From assembly GCF_029625295.1 (NCBI RefSeq), contig NZ_CP121112.1:1-64000 (forward strand): a DNA stretch of 64,000 nt. The letters run 5' to 3'. The notes beneath the pieces were generated by a model. The model did no database searches and was not told where the DNA came from. It saw nothing but the letters and a program-made list of their open reading frames with translations. A program made the position numbers and the translations under genes. The stretch's first letter is position 1, and each line of letters starts with the position of its first letter. Positions 38,671 through 47,489 of the stretch are shown here, one piece after another. Source of the stretch: Flavobacterium gyeonganense. Lineage in GTDB: Bacteria > Bacteroidota > Bacteroidia > Flavobacteriales > Flavobacteriaceae.

Positions 38671-38742
38671 GGTCCGTTCGTCTATCGGTTAGGACGCCAG
38701 GTTTTCATCCTGGTAAGGGGGGTTCGATTCCCCCACGGACTA
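38671..38742 (+). tRNA. tRNA-Glu (TTC anticodon)
   Basis: The acceptor GGTCCGT pairs with ACGGACT (G1-T72 wobble). The anticodon arm is CCAGG-TTTTCAT-CCTGG with anticodon TTC, and the T arm is GGGGG-TTCGATT-CCCCC. No CCA is encoded. Confidence 0.95.
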
Positions 38743-38754
38743 CTTAATTAAGAC

Positions 38755-38788
38755 AAAGCTTCAGGGAAACCCGGAGCTTTTTTTATTT
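38755..38788 (+). terminator. Intrinsic terminator of tRNA-Glu
   Basis: AAAGCTTCAGGG-AAA-CCCGGAGCTTT (one bulge) is followed by a T-run. It closely resembles the terminator behind tRNA-fMet (AAAGCTTCAGA-GAAA-TCTGGAGCTTT). Confidence 0.85.
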
Positions 38789-38881
38789 AAATAATTTCGA
38801 ACTTATACGAACAAAAAAATTGTAAGGTGTGGAACAATGCACATTTTGAAAATACTTTACATTGGGAGAAGCAAAGTATTT

Positions 38882-39331
38882 TTACTTCCTATCCACCGAA
38901 ATCATATTTGACTTATCTTCAATTACAATTTTAACTTTATAATGCACACTTTTATCTCTGTGAAAATTGGATGATATTGTATAGATAACAGGTCCTTTTG
39001 AAAAATCCTGCTGGTCACCAATAGAGGGCAAGATACTGTATTTATTGTGGTCTAAATCGAATTGTTTTAAGCTCAGCATCAAACTCTGATGTACAGTGGG
39101 AATGGTTATTTCAATCTCCCCATATTTTTTTTCTTCTCCTTTCACTAATTCAGGATGCACTATTTTGATGTTCATAAGGGAAACTTCAGATAAAGGAAAG
39201 CTTTTCAACTGGGCATTTTCTAATTCCGGATCAGGTCTCATTTCATTTGAATCTTCTCCCTGGCATGATACCATCAGAAAAAAACTAATGAACTGAAATA
39301 ATAAAAAAAACTTGGCTGTTTGGATCTTCAT
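38882..39331 (-). CDS. Hypothetical lipoprotein
   Basis: 149 residues; lipoprotein signal MKIQTAKFFLLFQFISFFLMVSCQ. The mature part has one short beta-rich domain: 'LMNIKIVHPELVKGEEKKYGEIEITIP' then 'DFSKGPVIYTISS' and 'VHYKVKIVIED'. The pattern resembles a single Ig-like repeat of Bacteroidota surface lipoproteins (DUF5018-type) but I cannot assign a family. It stands alone on the minus strand, convergent with the tRNA-Glu unit. Confidence 0.6.
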   Translation of the reverse strand: MKIQTAKFFLLFQFISFFLMVSCQGEDSNEMRPDPELENAQLKSFPLSEVSLMNIKIVHPELVKGEEKKYGEIEITIPTVHQSLMLSLKQFDLDHNKYSILPSIGDQQDFSKGPVIYTISSNFHRDKSVHYKVKIVIEDKSNMISVDRK

Positions 39332-40132
39332 AGTTAACGAGCTTTATAGATTTGATACAATTAGAAGCGCTATTCCGGGAATACAGTTACTCTTTTTTTT
39401 CAGAGTAAAAAATAAAAACAGATATTGGTTTAAATTGACTTGTCATGAATTATTTTCTTTTTCATAAAACAATTATTTTGTAATCATTTACGACACAAAT
39501 TAGTGAAAAAAATATTTATTTTATTACAATTCAACCTCGTTTTTCTTCCATTTTTTCAAAACTTTGTGATATTACAATCTACTTTTCTAAAGAAAATGAA
39601 ATCATTATAATCACGATTTTGATTAATTTTTTAAATCGATTCAAGTCATCATTCAAAATTTCTATCCCTTCTGTAAATCTTCAAAGTTGAAGGTTGTTTC
39701 ACTAATTAATACATATATTCAGATCTTAAACTTTGATGCCATGAGCATTTCTTAAAAAACAACTACTTTACATTTCACATAACTTAGAAAATATCTATTA
39801 AAACAGCTTGTTTCATTTTACATTTTCATGTTTCATTTTATAATTTGAAACCTGTTTTATCTAAATTTTGTAAGTAAAATTATTACAAACACATACCTTT
39901 AGCTAAAATTTCTACTACAATTTAAATCCCACAATTACATCACACTTAACCATCATTATCAGATTTTACCTGATAATAAATAAAGTCGCATTATTAATTA
40001 TTTCAGTTTTTATTACATCTGAAATAATTAAACGTGCTGTAGCCACTTAGCATTTGAGAAGGCACAATGCTAATTATATCTTACATATAAAAAGCAAAAT
40101 TTAAAACATGTCATACCTAAAATTCAATTAAG
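39332..40132. promoter_or_regulatory. AT-rich control region upstream of the injection-system operon
   Basis: 800 bp without a gene. Three perfect inverted repeats are stacked at its 3' end: TTATCAG/CTGATAA (39956-39976), TTAATTATTTCAG/CTGAAATAATTAA (39994-40031) and TTAGCATT/AATGCTAA (40047-40073). A weak promoter TTTG (40053-40056) - 20 bp - TATCTTAC (40077-40084) lies at the last repeat, 48 bp before the first gene. Two copies of TGTTTCATTTTA occur at 39809 and 39829. Confidence 0.5.
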
Positions 40133-40735
40133 ATGATTTTCGAAGTAATTCAGATTATTACGGAACAAGTAAACAACTATCTCGATGAAATTGGGCTGGA
40201 TAAATCTGTTGTTGCTGAAAACATTGCTTTTTTAGAATCACAAAATGACGAAGTTTCTAAGGCTTTAAAAGATGGAGTTGCACTTACTTTAATCAATTTG
40301 GATGAAGAAACAACTTTGAAAAACTTTCCAAATCATACAATTAAAAACGAAAAAACAATTTATAAAAACAGTATTATCAATTTAAATCTGTACTTACTAT
40401 TTAGTGCCAATAGAGACTTTTACGTCAATTCTCTTAATGATATTTCAAAAATTATTGAGTTTTTTCAAGGAAAAAAACTTTTTACGCAGGCCAATACTAT
40501 TTATAACAGAAACAGCATTACGATGAGCAATGTGGACAACTTCAGATTTACAGTTGAACTCTACACCCCCACTTTTGAAGAATTAAATTATATCTGGGGG
40601 ACATTGGGCGGCAAGCAGCTTCCATCGGCTTTATATAAAGTCAGTATGATACAAATTGAACGCAATATTGCACAAGCTGAAGGACAGCTTATCAGTAAAG
40701 TAAAAGGGACAACCAAAACAAAAGAACAGTTATGA
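40133..40735 (+). CDS. eCIS tube-terminator/cap protein (DUF4255, Pvc16/Afp16 N-terminal type)
   Basis: 200 residues. The N-terminus 'MIFEVIQIITEQVNNYLDE' and the pattern 'LTLINLDEETTLKN...YKNSIINLNLYLLFSANRDFYVNSLNDISKIIEFFQGKKLFT', then 'RFTVELYTPTFEELNYIWGTLGGKQLPSALYKV', match DUF4255/Pvc16_N. In AFP and PVC the homologous Afp16/Pvc16 closes the distal end of tube and sheath after assembly. It is the first gene of the operon and overlaps the next by 4 bp (ATGA), showing translational coupling. Confidence 0.88.
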   Translation: MIFEVIQIITEQVNNYLDEIGLDKSVVAENIAFLESQNDEVSKALKDGVALTLINLDEETTLKNFPNHTIKNEKTIYKNSIINLNLYLLFSANRDFYVNSLNDISKIIEFFQGKKLFTQANTIYNRNSITMSNVDNFRFTVELYTPTFEELNYIWGTLGGKQLPSALYKVSMIQIERNIAQAEGQLISKVKGTTKTKEQL

Positions 40736-41574
40736 GTTTTTCTATTACATATGGTTTGTTGTTTGAACTAACATTTCGTCATAATTATTTTTTGAATAAT
40801 GGAGAAGAAATTTTTGCAACTATGTCAAATGATGATAAAGAAAAAATGCTAAAACAATTTGATACAGACTTTTTCACCACGATAAAGCCAACCTTAGAGA
40901 CCTGTAATTTATTTAAAAACTATAAAATGGTATTCAAAAAAACCAAAACAGGTTTTAAGGTATATATAAAAGTAAAAGAAACTGATGAAGCATATCCATT
41001 TATAAAAACTCCGGTTGATTTGAATTTGAATTTTTTAATTAAGATTAATGATTATCAATTTGAGAATTATACTAATCTGGACTTTACTCTTAATCAATTA
41101 TACTTGTTTAGCAATGTTAAACCCTTAACCGAGCCGGTTTCATTTGAATACATTCCAAAGGTAAATGACAATAAATTAATTTCAAATTCCTATTTGGTAT
41201 CCCAAGAAACAACGGTCAATTTAATTTCAACACTAGAGCCTTCAGAAAAACAAGATGTTTTCGGAATCATTTCTTTAACTCTCAAGGCCGATAATGTTGC
41301 CGGAAATATTGTAACGAATGGAGGCAAAATGCTAAGTCCGAATTTCAAAATTCATTTTGATAACCGAAAAACACTTTGGAAATACATCAATCGAAAAACG
41401 GCGGTCGAAATTGCAACCAACACGCCAAAACCACTAACACGTTCTGGTTATGTTGAACTTGATCCTATCACTGATTTTACGCCTTCACAACCAGCAGACA
41501 GTCAATATCCTAATCCATCTGTTAAGTCAATAATAAAAGTCAATAGTGACTACTATTCTGAAATATTTATTTAA
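40732..41574 (+). CDS. Uncharacterised eCIS-associated protein
   Basis: 280 residues, starting inside the stop region of the DUF4255 gene (ATGA overlap) and ending 21 bp before the sheath start. There is no signal peptide or membrane helix. Residues 5-120 look alpha/beta ('YGLLFELTFRHNYFLNNG', 'FKVYIKVKETDEAYPF', 'LNLNFLIKINDYQFENYTNL') and the C-terminal part is beta-rich, including 'FDNRKTLWKYINRK'. I do not recognise a named family. Its fixed place between cap and sheath suggests a structural or assembly role, for example a cap adaptor, but this is inference from position only. Confidence 0.6.
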   Translation: MSFSITYGLLFELTFRHNYFLNNGEEIFATMSNDDKEKMLKQFDTDFFTTIKPTLETCNLFKNYKMVFKKTKTGFKVYIKVKETDEAYPFIKTPVDLNLNFLIKINDYQFENYTNLDFTLNQLYLFSNVKPLTEPVSFEYIPKVNDNKLISNSYLVSQETTVNLISTLEPSEKQDVFGIISLTLKADNVAGNIVTNGGKMLSPNFKIHFDNRKTLWKYINRKTAVEIATNTPKPLTRSGYVELDPITDFTPSQPADSQYPNPSVKSIIKVNSDYYSEIFI

Positions 41575-41595
41575 ATAATTAAAAAACAATTGATC

Positions 41596-43695
41596 ATGGC
41601 AACAACTTACAAAACACCCGGGGTATATGTTGAGGAAATCGTAAAGTTCCCTCCTTCTGTTGCTCAGGTAGAAACAGCAATTCCTGCTTTTATTGGCTAT
41701 ACTGAAAAGGCTGTAAAAAAAATAGAAAACGATTTGAGTCAGGCTCCTACACGAATCACATCTCTATTGGATTATGAAACCTATTTTGGCCTGGCATACC
41801 CTGAAGATACTATTACAGTAGATGTTACAGATGTTGTAACGGATAATGTCTTAACAGAAAGAAATATCGTGGTGAATCGGCCCAGCGCTCCAAAACCATT
41901 TTTAATGTATTATGCACTTCAAATGTATTTTGCAAATGGCGGAGGTCCTTGCTATATCATTTCTGTAAATAATTATGAAGATGGCTCCGGAAATCAAAAT
42001 TCTGTTCTTTTTGATGATTTGAATGATGGATTGGGTTTATTAGAAGCTGAAGATGAACCAACCCTAATCTTGTTTCCGGATGCAAAAGCATTAACTACTG
42101 ATGAATTTTATACCTTATATTCAAATGCCTTAATGCAATGTCACGATCTTCAGGACAGATTCACTATTCTTGATACTTATACATCCAGTGATATTGGAAC
42201 TGACTCTCAAACATTAAGAAATAAAATTTCTCTTGAAAAAGATTATTTGAAATACGGAGCCGTTTATTATCCTTATCTGGATACTATCCTTGATTACCGA
42301 TACAATGAAGATGATATTTTAATTAAACATATTACCAATGTTCCAGACGCTATTTCCACAGCTTTAAGCGAAGTTCAGGGGATCTTAACCTCTATTCCAC
42401 TCACTGTTACAAACTTAATTGATGTAACTGATGATGATACAGATGGTACAAACGACTTAATAGAAGGAAGCATAGCAAAAGTTTTACATTATATCGACGA
42501 TGCTGCAGGATATGACAATACAGGAGCAGGATCATTTACAGTAGCAAAAACAACTGCATTCATTCCTCTTTTAGAAACCTTAACAGGGCATTTAAGCACC
42601 TTGATTTCGGCTAAAGAAAAAATTCAAAATGCTGCCAATTCTGCCATTGCCTCTGTAGAAGAAGCTGCCGGAGCTGGAAATGATCTTCAGGCTGCATTAA
42701 ACACTTTCATTGGTTTATTTGAAGGCAATAACAAAATTGAAAAAGTCAGAGACAACCTGGTAGATTTAACGGCAAAATTAAAGGCTGCAAATACACCTCT
42801 GAAAGTACAGCAAAATGTAAAAAGCAATACGGTCAACATAATTTCAGAAATCTCTAAGCTTTTGGCTTTTAGTGCACCGGCTTCAATAACTGATTTACCG
42901 GACAATGCTTTGGTCATTACAACTGACGTATTCAATCTTTCATCAGGTACAGATGACATCGTTACCCTTATTACAAATATTAAAGATGAAATCACACTTC
43001 TTAATAATACTGATATCAATAATGGAGCAATGAATGGTCGTTACCTTGGTGATATAGAAGGTTTAGATAATAAATCATACAACGCTATAAAAGCAGAAAT
43101 TTTAGCGCTTCCTCTTACACTTCCTCCAAGTAGTGCTGTAGCCGGAATTTATGCACGTGTTGATTCTAACAGCGGAGTTTGGAAAGCGCCTGCAAATGTG
43201 GGAATAAATTATGTAGTAAAACCTGCCTTGAAAATAACTAATGTTGATCAGGACAATCTTAATGTTGATACCGTTGGCGGTAAATCTATTAATGCCATTA
43301 GAAGCTTTACCGGTAAAGGAACCTTGATTTGGGGGTCAAGAACCCTTGCTGGTAATGACAATGAATGGCGCTATGTTCCTGTTCGACGTTTCTTTAATAT
43401 GGCCGAAGAATCTATCAAAAAAGCAACGGAACAATTTGTATTTGAACCTAACGACGCCAATACCTGGATTAGAGTAAGAGCCATGATTGAGAATTTCTTA
43501 ATTCTTCAATGGAGAGCCGGAGCACTTGCCGGAGCAAAACCCGAACAGGCATTTTATGTAAGAGTTGGCCTTGGACAAACAATGTCTGCTTTAGACATTC
43601 TGGAAGGAAGAATGATTGTTGAAATCGGAATGGCAGTAGTGCGTCCGGCTGAATTTATCATTTTACGTTTCTCTCACAAAATGCAGGAATCTTAA
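41596..43695 (+). CDS. Contractile sheath protein with a large insertion
   Basis: 699 residues from the ATG at 41596 (MATTYKTPGVYVEE); an in-frame TTG at 41590 is less likely. The N-terminus 'TPGVYVEEIVKFPPSVAQVETAIPAFIGYT' and the C-terminal domain 'WRYVPVRRFFNMAEESIKKATEQFVFEPNDANTWIRVRAMIENFL...YVRVGLGQTMSALDILEGRMIVEIGMAVVRPAEFIILRF' are the conserved inner-sheath parts of gp18-like/eCIS sheaths. Between about residues 245 and 495 lies an extra helical and low-complexity region ('EKIQNAANSAIASVEEAAG', 'KVQQNVKSNTVNIISEISKLL'). It would be exposed on the outer surface. A single sheath gene, rather than the three of AFP, makes a homogeneous sheath. Confidence 0.92.
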   Translation: MATTYKTPGVYVEEIVKFPPSVAQVETAIPAFIGYTEKAVKKIENDLSQAPTRITSLLDYETYFGLAYPEDTITVDVTDVVTDNVLTERNIVVNRPSAPKPFLMYYALQMYFANGGGPCYIISVNNYEDGSGNQNSVLFDDLNDGLGLLEAEDEPTLILFPDAKALTTDEFYTLYSNALMQCHDLQDRFTILDTYTSSDIGTDSQTLRNKISLEKDYLKYGAVYYPYLDTILDYRYNEDDILIKHITNVPDAISTALSEVQGILTSIPLTVTNLIDVTDDDTDGTNDLIEGSIAKVLHYIDDAAGYDNTGAGSFTVAKTTAFIPLLETLTGHLSTLISAKEKIQNAANSAIASVEEAAGAGNDLQAALNTFIGLFEGNNKIEKVRDNLVDLTAKLKAANTPLKVQQNVKSNTVNIISEISKLLAFSAPASITDLPDNALVITTDVFNLSSGTDDIVTLITNIKDEITLLNNTDINNGAMNGRYLGDIEGLDNKSYNAIKAEILALPLTLPPSSAVAGIYARVDSNSGVWKAPANVGINYVVKPALKITNVDQDNLNVDTVGGKSINAIRSFTGKGTLIWGSRTLAGNDNEWRYVPVRRFFNMAEESIKKATEQFVFEPNDANTWIRVRAMIENFLILQWRAGALAGAKPEQAFYVRVGLGQTMSALDILEGRMIVEIGMAVVRPAEFIILRFSHKMQES

Positions 43696-43723
43696 TTAAA
43701 TATCAACATTAAAAATATAAATC

Positions 43724-44152
43724 ATGAGCTATCCGCTACCAAAGTTTCATTTCTCAGTTGACTGGAAAGGAACAAAAATAGGATTTACAGAAGTTTCCGG
43801 ATTAGATGTAGAAACTGAAGTTATTGAGTACCGTCAGGGTGCAAGTCCTGAATACAGTAAAATTAAAATGCCCGGCATGCAGAAATACGCTAACATTACA
43901 TTGAAAAGAGGGACATTTGCAAGCGATAACGAATACTACGCATGGTGGAACACTGTAAAGTTAAACACCATTGAAAGAAGAGATATTACGATCAAATTAC
44001 TCAACGAAGACCATCAGCCTGTAATTACCTGGAAAGTAAAAAATGCATGGCCGACTAAAATTCAATCAACTGATTTGAAGGCTGATGGAAACGAAGTGGC
44101 TATTGAATCTATGGAATTGGTTCACGAAGGGTTATCCATTCAAAATGATTAG
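43724..44152 (+). CDS. Inner tube protein (gp19/Afp1-like)
   Basis: 142 residues. 'PLPKFHFSVDWKGTKIGFTEVSGLDVETEVIEYRQGAS', 'MPGMQKYANITLKRGTFASDNEYYAWWNTV' and 'ITIKLLNEDHQPVITWKVKNAWPTKIQSTDLKADGNEVAIESMELVHEG' are the hallmarks of the T4 gp19/eCIS tube family. Hexameric rings of this protein stack to form the injected tube. It lies 28 bp behind the sheath gene, the usual order. Confidence 0.95.
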   Translation: MSYPLPKFHFSVDWKGTKIGFTEVSGLDVETEVIEYRQGASPEYSKIKMPGMQKYANITLKRGTFASDNEYYAWWNTVKLNTIERRDITIKLLNEDHQPVITWKVKNAWPTKIQSTDLKADGNEVAIESMELVHEGLSIQND

Positions 44153-44154
44153 TT

Positions 44155-44601
44155 ATGGCTAATTATTATCCTCCAGTTGGTTTTCATTTTTTAGTTGAAT
44201 TTGAAGGTCTTGGTTCAAAAGAAAAAGACCATCAGTTTCAGTCGGTTTCCGGTTTGTCTGCCGACATTGAAACAGAAGAAATTGCCGAAGGTGGAGAAAA
44301 TAGATTTAAACATAAACTTCCGGTAAAGACAAAATATCCAAACCTGACTTTAAAACGAGGAATGCTTATTGATTCTGTTGTTATTGACTGGTGCCGTGAT
44401 GCGATAGAAAACTTCTCTTTCAAGCCCGTAAACCTGACCATTAAACTGCTCAATGAAGAGCATCAGCCTTTGATTTCATGGAACGTGGTTCATGCCTATC
44501 CTGTAAAATGGGCCGTTGAAGATTTTAATGCTGAAGAAAGCAAGCTCGTTGTCGAAAACTTTGAGCTTACCTACAATTATTTCACCTTAATTAAAAGCTA
44601 G
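44155..44601 (+). CDS. Second tube protein (Afp5-like tube initiator)
   Basis: 148 residues, clearly related to the preceding tube gene but divergent: 'PPVGFHFLVEFEGL', 'FQSVSGLSADIETEEIAEGGENRFKHKLPVKTKYPNLTLKRGMLID', 'LTIKLLNEEHQPLISWNVVHAYPVKWAVEDFNAEESKLVVENFELTYNYF'. In AFP/PVC the analogous Afp5/Pvc5 forms the first tube ring at the baseplate. It begins two bases after the previous stop. The two genes probably arose by duplication. Confidence 0.9.
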   Translation: MANYYPPVGFHFLVEFEGLGSKEKDHQFQSVSGLSADIETEEIAEGGENRFKHKLPVKTKYPNLTLKRGMLIDSVVIDWCRDAIENFSFKPVNLTIKLLNEEHQPLISWNVVHAYPVKWAVEDFNAEESKLVVENFELTYNYFTLIKS

Positions 44602-44603
44602 TT

Positions 44604-44762
44604 ATGCCAATAGAAATAAAAGAACTTCACATTAAAATTAACGTGAACGAAGGATCAAAACAATCGCCTCCGCCCAATGCTCCAAAAAACAAAGACGAAG
44701 ACCCTGTAGCAGAATGTGTAGAACAAGTAATGAAAATCATTGAACGTAAAAAAGAACGCTAA
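44604..44762 (+). CDS. Small eCIS protein (DUF5908, Afp6-like)
   Basis: 52 residues: MPIEIKELHIKINVNEGSKQ, then a proline/asparagine-rich linker and 'VAECVEQVMKIIERKKER'. This fits DUF5908, a family of 50-60 residue proteins always located between the tube and LysM genes of eCIS operons (the Afp6 position). It has a start codon two bases after the previous stop and two bases before the next ATG, which strongly supports it being real despite its length. The role is unresolved; it may be a chaperone or baseplate peptide. Confidence 0.85.
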   Translation: MPIEIKELHIKINVNEGSKQSPPPNAPKNKDEDPVAECVEQVMKIIERKKER

Positions 44763-44764
44763 TC

Positions 44765-45448
44765 ATGTCAGGAGAATTAGAAAAACTAAAAGTAGTTGCT
44801 TATAGTGACCCGGAATTCAATAAAAAGATTGCTGACGGCGAATTTTCTACGCTGATGAATCCTGAGAAGTATACCTATCACTATAAAATCGAAACAGATG
44901 ATACTCAGGCTTCGGGAACCAGTACGGTTTCTCCCAGGTTTAATAAAAAATTACCTGAAAACCTTGAGCTTGATTTTGTCTTTGACCGTTCAGGAGTAAT
45001 CAATGGTTTTGCCAGTTCTGACGATGGAATTATTGATGATATTGAAAAATTTAAAAAAGTCATCCTGGATTACAACGGAGATGAACACAAGCCGAATTAT
45101 CTCATAATTTCCTGGGGAACATTGCTTTTTAAAGGCGCTTTAACCGAAATGGATGTAGAGTTTAAGCTCTTTAAGCCAGACGGAACTCCAATAAGGGCAG
45201 TCGCAAAAGCAAAATTTCAGGGATTTGTTGAAGATAATTTAAGAGCAGCCAGAGAAAACAATAAATCGCCGGATCTAACACATTACAGAATTGTAAAAGA
45301 AGGCGATACACTGCCTTTGATGTCTTACAATATTTATGGTGACTCTAAATATTATCTGGAAGTTGCCAGAGTGAATAACATAATCAATTTCAGAAAACTA
45401 AAAACCGGGCAGAAACTATTCTTTCCGCCATTACAAAAACAATCCTGA
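44765..45448 (+). CDS. LysM-containing baseplate hub protein (Afp7-like)
   Basis: 227 residues. The first about 160 residues resemble eCIS Afp7/gp53-like proteins ('KLKVVAYSDPEFNKKIADGEFSTLMNPEKYTYHYKIETDDTQASGTST...LELDFVFDRSG'). The C-terminus is a LysM module 'HYRIVKEGDTLPLMSYNIYGDSKYYLEVARVNNIINFRKLKTGQKLFFPPL'. In the assembled particle this protein joins the spike to the tube and baseplate; the LysM acts as a structural connector rather than a peptidoglycan binder. Its stop codon overlaps the next start (TGATG). Confidence 0.9.
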   Translation: MSGELEKLKVVAYSDPEFNKKIADGEFSTLMNPEKYTYHYKIETDDTQASGTSTVSPRFNKKLPENLELDFVFDRSGVINGFASSDDGIIDDIEKFKKVILDYNGDEHKPNYLIISWGTLLFKGALTEMDVEFKLFKPDGTPIRAVAKAKFQGFVEDNLRAARENNKSPDLTHYRIVKEGDTLPLMSYNIYGDSKYYLEVARVNNIINFRKLKTGQKLFFPPLQKQS

Positions 45449-47193
45449 TGAACAACAGCGGAGTCATACAAACCAGTAAAAGCGCTGATTTAGTAACGCA
45501 TAAAATTTTAATTGATGGGACAGAACTATCTAAAACCTATCAGGTAAAAAGCATTGTGGTACAAAATGAGGTCAACAGGATTCCATTAGCCCAAATTGTT
45601 CTGGTAGACGGAGAAGCTTCACAAAGGGACTTTAAACTGAGTAATGAAGATGTATTGATTCCTGGAAAAAAAATCGAAATAACAGCCGGCTATCACAACG
45701 ACGAAGAAACGATTTACAAAGGAATCATCATTAAACATTCGATCAAAATAAAAAGCAGTGCGTCTTTATTAATTATAGAATGCAAGGATGAAGCCGTAAA
45801 ATTAACCATCGGAAGAAAGAGCAAATATTTTTATGACGTAAAAGACAGCCAAGCTTTTGAAGAAATTATTGATGCTTACGGATTGGATAAAGACGTTGAA
45901 ACTACTAATTTTAGTCACAAAGAGCTGGTTCAGTACAATACTTCCGATTGGGATTTTATAGTTTCAAGAGCGCAGGCTAATGGCAAACTTTGTTTTGTTG
46001 AAAACGGAAAAATAAAAATCAGCAAACCCAATGTTAGTTCATCTCCTGTAGAAACGGTTACTTTTGGTTCTACTTTGCTTGATTTTGATGCCGAGATTGA
46101 TGCCCGTAATCAATTTGCCAAAGTCTCTTCATACAGCTGGAATTACACCGATCAGGAATTGGTAGAAATTGAGGCCAGCGATCCGGCTGTGAGTCTGAAC
46201 GGGAATCTTTCTGTTTCTGATTTGTCTAAAATCATCGATCTTGAAAATCTTGAATTACGTCACGGCGGAACCATTACAGAAGTAGAACTTCAGGATTGGG
46301 CCGATTCTAAATTACTGTTTCAGCAATTGTCTAAAATTCGCGGAAGAGTCAAATTTCAGGGTATTCCGGCTGTAAAACCCAATACTATAATTACACTGGA
46401 AGGCGTTGGAGACCGATTTAACGGAAATGCTTATATCACAGGAGTCTTTCACGAATTATCCGAAGGAAACTGGACAATTGATGCCCAATTTGGACTAAAT
46501 CCCGAATGGTTTTCTGAAACATTCGACATTCATACACCAACCGGCTCCGGAATTATTCCGGCTATAAAAGGGCTGCATGTTGGAATTGTTACTCAACTCG
46601 AAGAAGACCCAAACGGAGAAGACCGCATTTTAGTAAAAATTCCGATTATAAATAATAACGAACAAGGCATTTGGTGCCGGGTAGCTTCGCCGGATGCAGG
46701 AGATAAAAGAGGAGTTTTTTTCAGGCCCGAAATTGAAGATGAAGTCATTATCGGTTTTATCAACGAAGATCCAAACAACGCCATTGTTTTAGGAATGCTT
46801 CACAGCAGCGGAAAACCCGCTCCAATTACAGCTTCTGATGACAATCATCAAAAAGGAATTGTAACCCGAAGCGAAATGAAGGTTTTGTTTGACGATGAAA
46901 AAAAGTCAATCGCAATTGAAACCCCTGCCGGGAAAAAAGTGACACTTGATGAAGATCAGGGCATCATAAAAATTGAAGATGAAAACTCAAACGTAATCAC
47001 TATCGACAGTAACGGAATTAAAATGGAAAGTGCCGGAAATATTGAATTTAAAGCCACGGGGGATGTAAAAATCGAAGGAACAAATGTTTCCATAAATGCG
47101 AGCGCACAATTCAAGGCAGAAGGAAGCGGTGGTGTAGAAATGTCATCGGGAGCCACTGCCATCTTAAAAGGAAGTATCGTACAAATAAATTAA
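45448..47193 (+). CDS. VgrG-like spike protein (Afp8-like)
   Basis: 581 residues. Residues 1-350 have the gp27-like hub ('HKILIDGTELSKTYQVKSIVVQNEVNRIPLAQIVLVDGEASQRDF', 'IIKHSIKIKSSASLLIIECKDEAVKLTIGRKSKYFYDV', 'DWDFIVSRAQANGKLCFVENGKI'). An OB fold follows near 375-450 ('GIVTQLEEDPNGEDRILVKIPII...GIWCRVASPDAGDKRGVFFRPEIEDEVIIGFINEDPNNAIVLGMLH'). The C-terminus is a repetitive beta-helix ('NIEFKATGDVKIEGTNVSINASAQFKAEGSGGVEMSSGATAILKGSIVQIN') like the trimeric VgrG needle. It carries the PAAR tip encoded next. Confidence 0.95.
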   Translation: MNNSGVIQTSKSADLVTHKILIDGTELSKTYQVKSIVVQNEVNRIPLAQIVLVDGEASQRDFKLSNEDVLIPGKKIEITAGYHNDEETIYKGIIIKHSIKIKSSASLLIIECKDEAVKLTIGRKSKYFYDVKDSQAFEEIIDAYGLDKDVETTNFSHKELVQYNTSDWDFIVSRAQANGKLCFVENGKIKISKPNVSSSPVETVTFGSTLLDFDAEIDARNQFAKVSSYSWNYTDQELVEIEASDPAVSLNGNLSVSDLSKIIDLENLELRHGGTITEVELQDWADSKLLFQQLSKIRGRVKFQGIPAVKPNTIITLEGVGDRFNGNAYITGVFHELSEGNWTIDAQFGLNPEWFSETFDIHTPTGSGIIPAIKGLHVGIVTQLEEDPNGEDRILVKIPIINNNEQGIWCRVASPDAGDKRGVFFRPEIEDEVIIGFINEDPNNAIVLGMLHSSGKPAPITASDDNHQKGIVTRSEMKVLFDDEKKSIAIETPAGKKVTLDEDQGIIKIEDENSNVITIDSNGIKMESAGNIEFKATGDVKIEGTNVSINASAQFKAEGSGGVEMSSGATAILKGSIVQIN

Positions 47194-47197
47194 AGTT

Positions 47198-47488
47198 ATG
47201 GGAGCACCGGCCGCCAGAGTTTCAGATATGCATGTTTGCCCAATGGTTACGGGTACAGTTCCACATGTAGGGGGTCCTGTTTTACCTGCCGGTACACCAA
47301 CCGTTTTAATTGGCGGAATGCCTGCCGCATGTGTTGGCGACATGGCCACTTGTACGGGTCCGCCAGACAGTATTATTGCAGGTTCTGCAACTGTTTTAAT
47401 TGGAGGCAAACCTGCTGCAAGAATGGGTGATTCAACAGCACACGGCGGTTCAATAGTCGCCGGATTAGCAACAGTATTAATTGGTTAG
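47198..47488 (+). CDS. PAAR-domain spike tip
   Basis: 96 residues. It is a glycine-rich PAAR repeat protein: 'GAPAARVSDMHVCPMVTG', then three units of 'TVLIGG(M/K)PAA..GD' at about residues 33-48, 64-79 and near the C-terminus, with His/Cys metal ligands (H12, C14, C46, C53). PAAR proteins form the sharp metal-bound tip of VgrG-like spikes. The short length leaves no room for a fused effector. It ends two bases before the gp25 start. Confidence 0.95.
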   Translation: MGAPAARVSDMHVCPMVTGTVPHVGGPVLPAGTPTVLIGGMPAACVGDMATCTGPPDSIIAGSATVLIGGKPAARMGDSTAHGGSIVAGLATVLIG

Positions 47489-47489
47489 T

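Noticed and set aside
38532..38747. 71-residue + strand frame running through tRNA-Glu
   Set aside because: Its C-terminal third is the translated tRNA and its promoter; it is an artefact.
39809..39840. Direct repeat TGTTTCATTTTA with 20-bp period
   Set aside because: Only two copies in very AT-rich DNA; no palindromic symmetry or third copy, so not reported as an operator or CRISPR-like repeat.
42687..43019. 110-residue minus-strand frame opposite the sheath
   Set aside because: Shadow of the sheath insertion; no domain and no promoter.
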